Origin: Pseudofabraea citricarpa
Taxonomy: Eukaryota; Ascomycota; Leotiomycetes; Helotiales; Dermateaceae
DNA length: 64,000 nt
Reading direction: 5' to 3'
Assembly: GCA_029641185.1 (NCBI GenBank)
Contig: JAPWGK010000001.1
Location: 3,608,501-3,672,500, forward strand
The notes below the pieces were generated by a model, which was not told the origin of the DNA, ran no database searches, and saw nothing but the letters and a program-made list of their open reading frames with translations. Both the position numbers and the translations under genes were made by a program. The number at the start of each line of letters is the position of its first letter. Positions within the stretch are counted from its first letter, which is position 1. Below are positions 44,978-55,235 of this stretch, piece by piece.

Positions 44978-47900
44978 TTATTTCTACTTATTTAGAATTA
45001 TATTATTAATTTACTAGACTTTAACTAAAATATCTTCTTTTACTTCTAAGTTTACTAATAACCTTTTAACTAAATTTACTTAGATTAGGAAAAAAGAGAA
45101 TTATTTTTGTTTTAATAATAATTCTAAAGAAAGTTTTTTATTTTAATAAAATAATATTAACTAGGTTTAAAATAATATACTTTAAAGTAATAATATAAAA
45201 TAAGATTCTTTTAAAAGGATCTTAAAATCCTAGATCTTATTTTCTAAAATTATAAATTATTATTCTAGGTTACTTATAGTTATTTATAAACTTTATTTTA
45301 TATAACTTACTTATCTAAGTCTAAGGAATACTAGTATTATTATTCTTCTAAACTATTTAAAGTCTTTAAAATATAAGAAGAAAACTAGCTTATTAAGATA
45401 ACCTTTAATTAAATACGTTTTCTAAAATTAGATATATTTTTTTCTAATTAATATAAGATTAATATAAAATCTAGATTTTCTTATTAACTTATTACTTATA
45501 TTAAAGATATCTACTATTATAATTATTATATATAAGATATTATAAGAGTCTTTAGTAAAGCTTATATTAAGTTTAAAGCTTCCGTTTTATTATATAAAAA
45601 ATCTTATATTTTATAAATTCTTTTTTATACTTAATAATAAGTTTAAGATATTATTAGCTAAAACTTTATATACTAATATTATAACACGTATATATAAGAT
45701 TAAATAACTTTTATTTTATAATTAGGTTCTAAAATCTAAAATATTAATTATACTAAACTATTAGTTAAGCTAAACTTATATATCCTTTCTAGATATTATA
45801 ATTATATTTATTAACTCTAAATAAGTCTTTTAATACTCTCTTATTAGATTTAAATATCTAAGAGGTTCTTATTCTAGTAAAATACTTATAAAAATTATTA
45901 TAAAAGTTTTATAAAAGTTTAGTATTAAAGATAATATTATTATTATAATAACTAATAATACTAGTAATAATATTATATTAGTAAAAAAGTTAAATAATAC
46001 TTTTAATCTTTTAATTTTATTAGATATTATATTCTTATAAAAAATTACTAGAATTCCTTACTTAGCTTATATTATCTAACTTACTCTTAGTAATCTCCTT
46101 AGTATTATTCGTATTAAACTAATAAATAATAATATTATTTAATCTTAAAAGAAAGAAGATAATAATATCTTTTAAGAGCTAGATAAAATAGATATTACTT
46201 ATATTCTAATAACTTTAGCTAAAGTATATTATATTAAACTAAGTTATATAATAATCTTATACTAATTAGTATTAGATAAGACGTCTTATTATCTTTATTA
46301 ATTTAAGTAGCTATTAAATTAAAGAATTTAATAAGATTTAAAAGAAGATTATCTAAGAAGATAATTTATTAATAACTAAATAGATTTTATAACTAATTTA
46401 AGATATTCTTACCTAATAAAATTCTACTTATATTATACTTATTTAAGCTTTATATCTCTAAGAAATAATTAATAAGTTTACTTATACTAATTAGTATATT
46501 ATTTATTATTTAAATAGAAATAAATAATCCTAGATTAAATATCTTATTAATCTTATAAAATTATTTAATTATTTAACTAATATTATTAGTTAAGCTAAAA
46601 ACCTATCTTATAGCTTTATTTTTAGTATATATAATAAGCTTTTTAAATATCTTAAAGACGTATTATTAAAACTTAAAAGTAAAATATCTATTTAATCTTT
46701 ATATATTATATAGATTATACTTATAATATAAGATATTAATATAATATTAATAAAGCTTTATAAATATTATTAAGAAACTTATATAAATCTTAGGAGTATT
46801 TATATAATTTATATAATCCTAACTCCTTCTTATAAAACTAAATCTTTTTAGGAAAATCTAAGTTTTATAATAAATAAAAAAGATTAAATCTATTATTATA
46901 AAGAATAATTTAAGCGATTATTTAAAGCTAAATATAAAATAATATATAAAAGCTTAATTAAATAAATAAGTTTATAAAGCTTAAATATTACTTTTAAACT
47001 TATAAGTAGCTTATTTTTATTTTTTATATTAAGTAAGAATAAAGAAGATAAAGTAAACTTATTATTTAAAGCTAATTAATACTTAATAAAAGGTAAATTT
47101 CCTTACTTATAATTAATATATTTTTATAATAATTAATACTAATCTTAAGATAATTATTATTAATCTTAAACCTCTTAAATTTTAATTTATATAAGAGACT
47201 AAGCTTCTTATTTTAGCTAAAATAATATAAGACTTTCTTTATATTTAAGCTACTAATATTAATCTTAAACGTATATTTAATATTACCTAGAATATTTATT
47301 ATTATTATTATACTAGACTAAGCCCTAAGATTATATTAGCTATTATTATTTATAACTATTATAATTAGACTTATAATAATATATTAGAGATAAATAATAC
47401 TTTTAATATATTAGCTTTTATAATAAATATATAAGACTTAACCCCTAATAAGATTTTAAAAAAGGAGAATTAAAAATTAGAAGATATAATTATAAAAATA
47501 ACTATAATTTATATTAGTAATAAAAAGGATATTCCTAATACTTTAAAATAAGCTCTTAGGACTAGAAGAATATTAATACGAACCTATTAAGCCTAGTATC
47601 TAAATAATATACTTTCTCTTATTTAAAGAAGCTATATTTTTAGGATAAAATATTAAGCTAATATAAAGATAAAATAATATCCTAATATATTTGATCTACT
47701 AGACTCTCCTAATAATTTAGAAGAACTAGGGTTACCTAAGACTAGTAGTTCTTTATTATTATTATTAAATAAGTATTAGAGATATTCTAATTTATTAAAT
47801 AATAAGACTAAAACTCTAAGAATATATACTTATTATATCTAGTTATAATAATCTTATAATAATTAAAGTTTTATTACTTGCTTTTCTATTACTTCTGTTA

Positions 47901-48051
47901 AGTCTTAAGAACCTTCCTTAGGATTACTAAAATTATATAGATTACCTATAGGTTTTATAGGTAGGTTTTTTTTTTAAAAAATAACCTGTGGGTTTTTTTA
48001 AAATAAGAAAACCCACTTATAGGGCCCTATAAGGCGGGTGGGTAATAGGTA

Positions 48052-48074
48052 ATAGGTACCTATGCCGAAGTCTA
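48052..48074 (-). repeat. Terminal inverted repeat, right
   Basis: Reverse complement of the left repeat except for one base; marks the right end of the element. Confidence 0.93.
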
Positions 48075-48082
48075 TTTGTTAA
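48075..48082. repeat. 8-bp target-site duplication, right copy
   Basis: TTTGTTAA directly after the right inverted repeat, identical to 41292-41299. Confidence 0.93.
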
Positions 48083-48896
48083 TAGGGATAGCGGTTCGCT
48101 CTCTATTGACGCGGCGGATATCCACACTTAGAACTTCTTCCTTTTCGGTATCTACTGTGACACTGAAGTCAAGGGGATATGCATACTAGTTATCAAATTC
48201 GGATTTTCGATAATATGCTAGACCTTGCTGAAGTCGAGTTTCGAATCCCCATCGGTCATCGTAGCCAATAGCCCAAGCATCAATATAGACCTTAGTCATG
48301 TCGTTTATCCCGAGTTCTTTGCATGCTTCTATTACACCAGGATCGGTGCGAGCAATGCGTTCTGTTATGTCAAGATCCTCCAATGTAAGTGTTGGCATGA
48401 CATCCTTGAGATGCTTCCACGTTTCAACCTTATTTGAAGTGAGGTTGACCAGTACTTCTGACACATTGCAGGTACCTGCCTCAATGACAATTGCGAAAGC
48501 TTTTCTTGCCGGTCGTGGCCCAAGACCATCACGAAAGGCGGCATACTCCTTCTTAAGAGGTTCGCGTAACGTAATAGAGTTGAATTTCAAGAGTTTTGGT
48601 GCAGCATCCTCTCGAATGAGTCTGGTGACTTGTGGTATCTCGTAAATGGTAAGTTGATCTATAAAATTCATTAAAAAGTATTCATAACAAGAATCTAGGA
48701 ATTCATAATTACCGAGAGGATGATTTGGTATCCTTAAGGATTTCGAGCCTGATGTAGAACAACAAGTGCTTGGCGACTCGCGGTAGATGGCATAGCCGGC
48801 AATTGAAGTGGTATCTGGCTCCATTGTTTGCAAATTTACAGTATGATTAGAATATAAGAGGACTCCTGACTTTGTAAAATATTCCATCGAAGGCAT
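48083..48896 (-). pseudogene. Copper amine oxidase, N-terminal 5' part
   Basis: Encodes the N2/N3-type domains of the same copper amine oxidase. A 54-nt intron (48659-48712, GTAATT...TTATAG) joins NHPL to DQLTIYEIPQVTRLIRE, a typical start of the first domain, followed by SITLREPLKKEYAAF and ARKAFAIVIEAGTCNVSEVLVN, and WGFETRLQQGLAYYRKSEFDN. At 48188-48186 an in-frame TAG interrupts; beyond it the family pattern continues (YAYPLDFSVTVDTEKEEVL, then VDIRRVNRERTAIP) up to the transposon. The start is either the ATG at 48896 or at 48824 (MEPDTTSIAGYAI). From 48824, spliced and with the element plus one duplication removed, the total is 2,079 nt (693 codons including stop), in frame throughout. 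The fragment shares a divergent upstream region with the permease at 49768. Confidence 0.88.
48659..48712 (-). other. Intron in the amine oxidase N-terminal part
   Basis: GTAATT donor and TTTATAG acceptor; phase 1, 54 nt. The join recreates the family's HPLD block. Confidence 0.85.
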
Positions 48897-49767
48897 TCAA
48901 GAACTATTTATTCTTCAACGGAAAATGGTATCATCACCAGGTGGAGTTTTCACCTGTGCCTGTCCGCTTGGACCCTCCTCATTGGGATTAGCAGATTATC
49001 CCACTTGTTCGTGTGCTTTGAGTATGAGTAAAGAAAACTGCCATCGAGCCGCACTACACCACTCAAGCACAATCAGATCAATCGGCAGCTACTGAGCACA
49101 TGGATGGTGATCCTTGGCAGTGCAGGAAGACTGTGGGGAAATTGGCCGGTATGATCAGTCTAACCTGCTTTGGTCAATATCATGGCCATACCGTATCTGG
49201 GTTTAGCTCGGCTTCAGTTTCATGCATGAAGTGTCAATTCTGGGTGTCAAGGCTACTGTATCGGTTGTCTCGCTCACCCCGCATAGGATGAATATGTAGC
49301 TACAGTATTCAAACTCCTGTTGACTTCATCAATTAGATTTCTCAGCCATGCCGATCTAGTCCCGGATTCACGCTAACACCAAATAAGGCAGGTCCAGGCG
49401 TAGGAAGACTCTTGACCTTCATGTAAATCCTGAGGAATACCAACAGTCCGTTACGCCGTTGCGCCGTAGACGTCTTTCAGGGCTCGATTGATCATCACCA
49501 TGACCAAGACGAGCCAGCTGATAGCGGGATGGCCGCCATCTTGACTTCAGAAGGTTATAACCACTGGAATCTCTTTCACTCAGAAGGGTCAATTTCTTGA
49601 AGCCATCGTTACCATTGTCAAAATCTTTCTCCTATTTGGATATCGTGGGAGCAGTACGTTCAAATCTCTACAATTCTTCGCTATAATCGAAAACCAGTAC
49701 ATCAATCACCAAGCGAAAGAGGTTAACCTCTTCTGGTTCTCGAGGGCCCCGCTCCTGTCATTTTGAC
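48897..49767. promoter_or_regulatory. Divergent upstream region, amine oxidase / permease
   Basis: 871 bp between divergent starts. No coding frame is convincing. The arrangement suggests a shared control region; no specific factor site is claimed. Confidence 0.4.
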
Positions 49768-51420
49768 ATGGATTTGAATATGTCAACGGACTTTGGAGAG
49801 CCGACAAAAAAGATTACCTCAAACGAGCAAGACAATCAAGATGCCCTCGCCTTGGTTGCTATGGGCTATGAGCCTGCACTTGTTCGCCGATTCAACATAT
49901 GGAGTATGCTTGCACTAGCATTCAGTGTTTTGGGAACGTGGTCGACTTTTGCTCAGGATCTGGCAAGTGGCCTTGAAAATGGTGGCCCAATAACAATTCT
50001 CTGGGGCTTATGTCTTGTTACCGGCTGTAACTTGTGCATTGCTCTTTCGCTGGGAGAGTTACTGAGTGCGATGCCAACTGCTTTAGGACAGGCCTACTGG
50101 ATCGATCGTCTCACGAAGACAGCTTGGGGGAGGTTTACTTCATACATGTGTGCCTGGATCAACACTTTCGGATGGTGGGCCCTTACAGCATCACAGATAG
50201 CTTTTATGACAAACTTCCTCCTCGGTATCAAAGTTATGTTTGACAATGACTGGGAAAAGGCTTCCTCGGGATGGGTTCAGTTCCTAGTTTATATCGCTAT
50301 TACTTCAGCACTCACCCTATTCAATTGTGTCATTTGCCGAAGGGATAAGGCTTTACCCTGGTTCAACAACTTCGTTGGTATTCAGTTTGCAACCTTGTTC
50401 GTCGTCTTCTCTCTGGCGATGGTTATTAGTGTAGCAGTACGGGATAACCTGCACTTCCAATCTGGAGAATTTGTCTTTGGGAGATGGATAAACCAAACCT
50501 CCTGGCCAGATGGAGTTGTCTGGTTCACAGGCCTGATCCAGGCTGCGTATGGCTTGACCGCGTTCGATTCCGTCATCCATATGATAGAAGAGATTTCCTC
50601 TCCGCGAACCAATGGACCGAAAGTAATTTGGCTTGCAGTGGCCATCGGCGCCGTGACGGGTGGCATCTTCATGATCTTTTGCCTATTCTGCATACAAAGT
50701 CTAGACTCTATTTTCGACTCCCCAATTGGTCTTCCCTTTGCCCAATTGATCATCGACACAGTTGGTCTTCAAGGTGCAGGGGCACTCATTACACTGTTCT
50801 GTTTCAACGGACTCGGGCAAGGAGTCAGTATAATGACAACTGCTTCGCGACTGTCATGGGGCTTCGCTCGCGATGGAGGTCTTCCGTGGAGCGAGTATCT
50901 ATCCAAAGTAGACGAGACCTGGAAAGTCCCGATACGTGTGCTGTTAGCTCAAGGCGCCATCATCGGGTTGATTGGCATTCTTTATCTCTTTGCCACTACT
51001 GTGCTGGAAGCAATTTTGAGCGTTAGCACGATTGCTTTGACGATATCGTACGCTATGCCAATCATCACACTCCTAATAGTTGGCCGCGACAAGCTCCCAC
51101 CGGGACAATTTTCCCTTGGGAGATGGGGATCGCTGCTCAACTATATCAGCGTCATATACTGTGTCATAACGACAGTTTTCTTTTTCTTTCCCGGCTCACC
51201 GAACCCGACTGCATCGGATATGAATTACGCTATTGTGGTATTCGGGATCATGCTTATCATTGCCTTGTTTTCGTGGTTCTTGAAAGGCAAGAGGGACTAC
51301 TTGAAGACGGACGAAGCTGTTCTTGAACTATTTCGTGCTATGCAGTTAGAAAATAACGAGCCTACGCATATCGAGGGGATCAGTGCCAAAAGAACAAGCA
51401 AGGACTTTGTAGCTACCTAG
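49768..51420 (+). CDS. APC-family amine/amino-acid permease
   Basis: Single exon of 550 aa from the ATG at 49768, with about 12 membrane helices. The N-terminal cytosolic tail ends in GYEPALVRRFNIWSMLALAFSVLG, the usual entry to the first helix in fungal GABA/choline-type permeases, and LSLGELLSAMPTALGQAYWID is the signature loop. Helix blocks such as TAFDSVIHMIEEISSPRTNGPKVIWLAVAIGAVTGG and SRLSWGFARDGGLPWSEYLSKVD match the same subfamily (Uga4/Hnm1/Bat1-like). The C-terminal tail is hydrophilic with no PDZ-like motif. Substrates of this group include GABA, choline and polyamines; the exact one cannot be read from sequence. It is divergent from the amine oxidase, so uptake followed by oxidative deamination of an amine is a reasonable original role for the pair. 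Confidence 0.9.
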   Translation: MDLNMSTDFGEPTKKITSNEQDNQDALALVAMGYEPALVRRFNIWSMLALAFSVLGTWSTFAQDLASGLENGGPITILWGLCLVTGCNLCIALSLGELLSAMPTALGQAYWIDRLTKTAWGRFTSYMCAWINTFGWWALTASQIAFMTNFLLGIKVMFDNDWEKASSGWVQFLVYIAITSALTLFNCVICRRDKALPWFNNFVGIQFATLFVVFSLAMVISVAVRDNLHFQSGEFVFGRWINQTSWPDGVVWFTGLIQAAYGLTAFDSVIHMIEEISSPRTNGPKVIWLAVAIGAVTGGIFMIFCLFCIQSLDSIFDSPIGLPFAQLIIDTVGLQGAGALITLFCFNGLGQGVSIMTTASRLSWGFARDGGLPWSEYLSKVDETWKVPIRVLLAQGAIIGLIGILYLFATTVLEAILSVSTIALTISYAMPIITLLIVGRDKLPPGQFSLGRWGSLLNYISVIYCVITTVFFFFPGSPNPTASDMNYAIVVFGIMLIIALFSWFLKGKRDYLKTDEAVLELFRAMQLENNEPTHIEGISAKRTSKDFVAT

Positions 51421-51773
51421 AAAATATAAAGATTGAGCCTTTGTTTTGTAAAGAAACTCTATGTATCATTGTTTTGCTGCCGTCATCTTAGCACACTCTT
51501 TACTTACAATTGTGATAGTAGTTGCCTTCTTTTGTTATTACTTGGGAGTTTTAACGAAGAGGTTCAACTACCGAAGGTGTAGAATTAATTGAGGATCACA
51601 AAAATCAACACCGGGCTGAACGAGCCAATTTACCAATACGTTTGCATGCTCTATTTTAAATAGGTATCGAAGAGCATTTTACTGTCCTCTTGTTGCACCT
51701 TGACAAATTTGTCAAGTCTCAACCCTTACACCAAACTCCTAACACCAATATCATATTCATTGCTAACTCTTCT
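51421..51773. other. Convergent intergenic region
   Basis: 3' ends of two convergent genes. Nothing further is seen. Confidence 0.4.
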
Positions 51774-52379
51774 TCAAGCCTTCTTGCCTCCATCCACGTG
51801 TTTGTCGATCTCCTTGAGCAGGCCAACAAGATCTACTTCGGAGCCTTCAAACTCCAAGCCTCTTCCGACCCATTCCTTGGCCTCTTCCCAGCGTCCCATC
51901 TCCATAAGGCACTTTCCTCTTCTCCACCACGCCTTCGCATTGCCCACTGGCTTGCACTCCACACTAGCCTCGGCATCAATCGCGCCCTCGACCCAACTTT
52001 GCATCGCCATGTGTGCCTGAGCCCTATTCGCATATAATCCAGACACCTCATCCCGCACCAATCCAGAAGGCTCCCACGGCGGACGAGTCAAGGCCATCTG
52101 CAGACCTAGTGTATACATCTTGATCGCGTCGGGATGTTTAGCTTTGCGGAACAAGTCGTTGCCAGATTCGCGTAGTTTGGTGATGTTGGCTGTTCGTTTG
52201 GGATTCACTGGCATGGGAGGTGGCGGGACGGGGCCGTCGAGTGCAAGTAATGATCTGTGCAGCGCATTGAGTGTAGCTAGTTCTTCGTTGAGCGCCCGTG
52301 ATGATGAGGTTGTGGTTATAGCTTTGCTAGTCGGATCCATCCGTACTGGTAGGGCCGTGAAGCTTTCCATGTCGTCCAT
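51774..52379 (-). CDS. SEC72: Translocation protein Sec72-like, TPR protein
   Basis: Single exon of 201 aa from the ATG at 52379; yeast Sec72 is 193 aa. The N-terminus (MESFTALPVRMDPTSKA) and a Pro-rich spacer (PPPPMPVNPKRTANITKL) are typical of filamentous-fungal Sec72. Three TPR-like units follow: GNDLFRKAKHPDAIKMYTLGLQMAL, GLYANRAQAHMAMQSWVEGAIDAEAS and AWWRRGKCLMEMGRWEEAKEWVGRGLEF. Sec72 is a cytosolic subunit of the Sec63 complex at the ER membrane and docks Hsp70 chaperones for post-translational translocation. The Asn and Arg residues expected of a TPR carboxylate clamp appear (YANRAQAH, WWRRGKC). No signal or membrane segment is visible, as expected. Confidence 0.88.
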   Translation of the reverse strand: MDDMESFTALPVRMDPTSKAITTTSSSRALNEELATLNALHRSLLALDGPVPPPPMPVNPKRTANITKLRESGNDLFRKAKHPDAIKMYTLGLQMALTRPPWEPSGLVRDEVSGLYANRAQAHMAMQSWVEGAIDAEASVECKPVGNAKAWWRRGKCLMEMGRWEEAKEWVGRGLEFEGSEVDLVGLLKEIDKHVDGGKKA

Positions 52380-53695
52380 GGTTGCTAATATTGTTGGAAC
52401 TAATAATTTCTTCGGCAGACTGGAACGCGGTGGTGAAATGTATTGGCGTTAATGGAAACAGCAGAGTCTTGAAATGAATGTTATTGGACTTGGGTTTGTC
52501 GAAGGCGCAACTTGTCATAAATGTTAAGGACAGCTGCCAGATTTGGACAGATGTTTGCTTTGTTTGACACGAGGCTGAGAACCAATAGAACTAACCCGAT
52601 TCATCCAGAGCAACTCACGTGAGATAAATAGCTTCATCGCTTATCCAAAAATAGGGGCTCATTTCAGGCTTGCTGCCCTATAATTAAGCGGGCCGAGGCC
52701 TAGAAATCCCCCATTCTTTGACTTCGATATCGCTAACTTCACGGTTAGCTCTCCCACTTATCACGGATCTCCCAGAGAAAATGTTGTCACTCAACATTAA
52801 TCATATGATTTTCGGATCTTGGTGTGCCTTAACCAACGCATTGTATCTCAAACTCCAGCTATTATCCACAGGACGATCAAAAGATGCTATTTTGTGTCAG
52901 ATGTTCATAACGGCTGATCATCAGAAACAGAATATTTACCCAGAAGATGCCACTGTCAATATTGGTGACTTGCCGAGGTATTTCTCAGGTTCTACATTTT
53001 GGTATTGGATTCAATAAGTTGTACCAGGCGTGGATGCGCAAATTGATGAAAGAGATTTACGTTCATATTTTATGAGACCGGAGCCCGATATGCGTTTTCT
53101 AGATTACTTGCAAATGATGTGAAAAATCGTGCGGATTGGCATGCTAGAAGTGGGTTATCTTACGATTCGATGACTAGTGGAGAAACAAGAGGGGAACTCT
53201 GTATGGAAAGACTTAGCTTTGTCGGTCGGGTTTGGAGTTCGGGAAGGGCAGCATAAAGCCCTGGTGAAATAAACCAGCAATATACTTCACGGTTTTTTTG
53301 TGTACATGTACCCTTTATTAGTGAAAGCCAAGTGATTGATAGAATTCGCATTTATTTATCTATAGCAGCCATTGTAAATAGAAACAGGAGGAAAAGAATG
53401 GTCCTTTTTGTTTTGTTTTTGCGGAGCTGATGGAGTAACAGGGTGACAATCACTCTTTGATCTGCAAGAATTTTTTATTCTGCGGTTGATGTTTCCCAAT
53501 TCGGAAAATGGTACATACGACAAGGGTTTCTGGCTCGCTAAGATTAAGTAATGTAAGAATGCTATTAGGCAAAATCATTAATCATCAAGAGAGCGTCACT
53601 TTGTCCCCATATAATTTGTTATGGGTGCGGGGTTCCAATGCTGATTATAAAAGGCATCGATATTTCTTTTTCTCTTTTGTAAAGTAATGCACAAT
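52380..53695. other. Divergent intergenic region
   Basis: 1.3 kb between the Sec72-like gene (minus) and the epimerase-like gene (plus). A frame at 52781-53017 has no recognisable motif. TATA box of the plus-strand gene at 53646. Confidence 0.4.
53646..53653 (+). promoter_or_regulatory. Candidate TATA box of the epimerase-like gene
   Basis: TATAAAAG, 43-50 bp before the ATG at 53696. Confidence 0.55.
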
Positions 53696-54817
53696 ATGGC
53701 GCGTGTTCTCCTGTAAGTAGAATTTCGGCTCTCAAATTCCCGATAAACTAATATAAATAGTATCGGTGCGACTGGGCATGTTGGGGGAGAAGTTTTGAAT
53801 AACATCACTTCTACCTACCCTGACCTAGTAATTACAGCCCTTATCAGAGATAATGAAAAGAGCCAGAGACTCGTGCAAAGATATCCAAGCGTCACAACGT
53901 TGATAGGAAGCTTGAACGATGAAGATATCGTAGAAGCTGCAGCTAAAGAGGCTGAAATTGTGATAAGTAAGTATAAATACCAATCCTAAGCAGTATGACT
54001 TCTGACTTGCTTGTTAGACACTGCCCCAGACATGATGTATGAGAAGGGTCTCGCTGCTGTCCTGCGAGGTCTTGAATCTCGTTCAACAAAAGGTTACTAC
54101 CTTCACACGTCGGGAGCAGCTCTCATTTGGTCAGAACCAACTGGGGAATTGCACGAGAAAGTATGGGATGATATCGCAGACATTGAGCAGATTGTTTCAA
54201 TGCCAGACACGAAGGTTCACCAGATTACCGATAAAATGGTTCGAGCTGCCTCTTCTGCCATTAATGTTGCCATTGTTGCACCAGCAGGCGTCTCAGGGTT
54301 AAGTGTCTCGCACGAACACCCAACACCACTCACAATTCCGAGTGCTATTAACGTTGTTCGCTATCTGAATTCTGGATTCATCATATCATCCGGTTCAAAC
54401 ATGCAGGGCTACATCGACGTCAAGGACTGTGCTGATATCTATATCGCCCTTTTGAACGACGCTTTGAAAGGACCACAATCCAATGGAGACTTATGGGGAC
54501 CGAAAGCGTACTATTTTGGTGTTTCTGAAGAGGTATCTTTCCTTGAATATATCAAAGGGCTGGTATCTGCTTTGGAGAGTAAAAAGGTTGTTTCCTCAAC
54601 TGAGATCAAGCAAATTGATCTGCAAGAGACAGCGAAAGGTGTCAATAGTGGCGTGGTCACAGATTGGGCAGCACAAATTGCGGAGATGTTCGCTACAAAC
54701 ATGAGGTGTACTAGCTCTAGGGCTAGGGAGTACCTGGGCTGGCAGCCTAAAAGGAAGGGCGTGGTGGAGTTTTTCCCAGAGGTTGTTGATGTCTTCTTAC
54801 CAAGGGGCAAGCACTGA
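53696..54817 (+). CDS. NAD(P)-binding extended SDR / epimerase-like protein
   Basis: Three exons: a 17-nt first exon (53696-53712), 53761-53966 and 54018-54817. Introns are 48 nt (GTAAGT...ACTAAT...AATAG) and 51 nt (GTAAGT...GTTAG). The product is 340 aa. The tiny first exon is needed to complete the Rossmann start MARVLLIGATGHVGGEVL, with the GxxGxxG dinucleotide motif. IVINTAPD and the later YLHTSGAAL follow the extended-SDR/NmrA-like pattern. The classical Tyr-x-x-x-Lys is not evident, so catalysis is uncertain. A C-terminal helical region (SSRAREYLGWQPKRKGVVEFF) matches the ending of NAD-dependent epimerase/dehydratase-like proteins. It could be a reductase or a regulatory dinucleotide sensor. 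Confidence 0.85.
53713..53760 (+). other. Epimerase-like gene intron 1
   Basis: GTAAGT donor, ACTAAT branch site, AATAG acceptor. It follows a 17-nt coding exon. Confidence 0.88.
53967..54017 (+). other. Epimerase-like gene intron 2
   Basis: GTAAGT donor and GTTAG acceptor; phase 1, 51 nt. It joins EIVI to NTAPDMM. Confidence 0.88.
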
Positions 54818-55235
54818 GAGAATTCCCATCATTTCTAGACAGTATACAATTTATTTCCTATTCATTTTAGTCGTTATCCCCATGCACTTAATGTTTCTAT
54901 GAAGTAAAACTTAGAATCATGGCTACAATTTTTATTCAAGCTTGCAATGTTCATTTGCCGAAAGATCTTTACCACCTATATAGCCATATAGTGGCACCTA
55001 TAGATAATGTTTAATGCCTATCATTCAGCCACACTGACAACTGAAGGAGACCTGAAAACAAACAAATACTGAATGCTGTTTAAGTGTAAATTGCACTTGT
55101 ATTGCTTTCTTTCATCCCAGCTTATCTGGTATTGACAATTGATGAATAAATGGCAGGCGAGCGGCATTTTCTAGTGATACAATACTGATCCAAAATACCA
55201 ATACTTCCGAACCAAAAGTCCTGCTGAATTCAGCT
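54818..55235. other. Convergent intergenic region
   Basis: 3' ends of two convergent genes. No element is recognised. Confidence 0.4.

Larger units (their letters stand above)
41300..48074. mobile_element. RIP-degraded DNA transposon, hAT-like, inserted in the amine oxidase gene
   Basis: A 6,775-bp element bounded by 23-bp inverted repeats (41300-41322 and 48052-48074, starting TAGACTTyGGCATAGG) and a perfect 8-bp direct duplication. Eight-base duplications with short inverted repeats are the hallmark of hAT-superfamily transposons. The first and last 130-200 bp also contain repeated CCTATAGG/GGGTGGG-like subterminal motifs in both orientations, as hAT transposases require. The interior is extremely AT-rich, TpA is everywhere, and CpA and TpG are almost absent. 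No open frame of 60 codons or more survives, so no transposase can be read. This is what RIP does to duplicated DNA, and it implies at least one other copy in the genome at the time. The superfamily is inferred from the ends only. Confidence 0.9.

Noticed and set aside
41300..48074. CRISPR-like or centromeric AT-rich DNA
   Set aside because: The inverted repeats, target duplication and interruption of a gene explain the block as a RIP-degraded transposon. The 19-bp repeats have no spacers.
52718..53017. 99-codon plus-strand frame
   Set aside because: Starts at TTG, has no recognisable domain and lies in the intergenic region between divergent genes.
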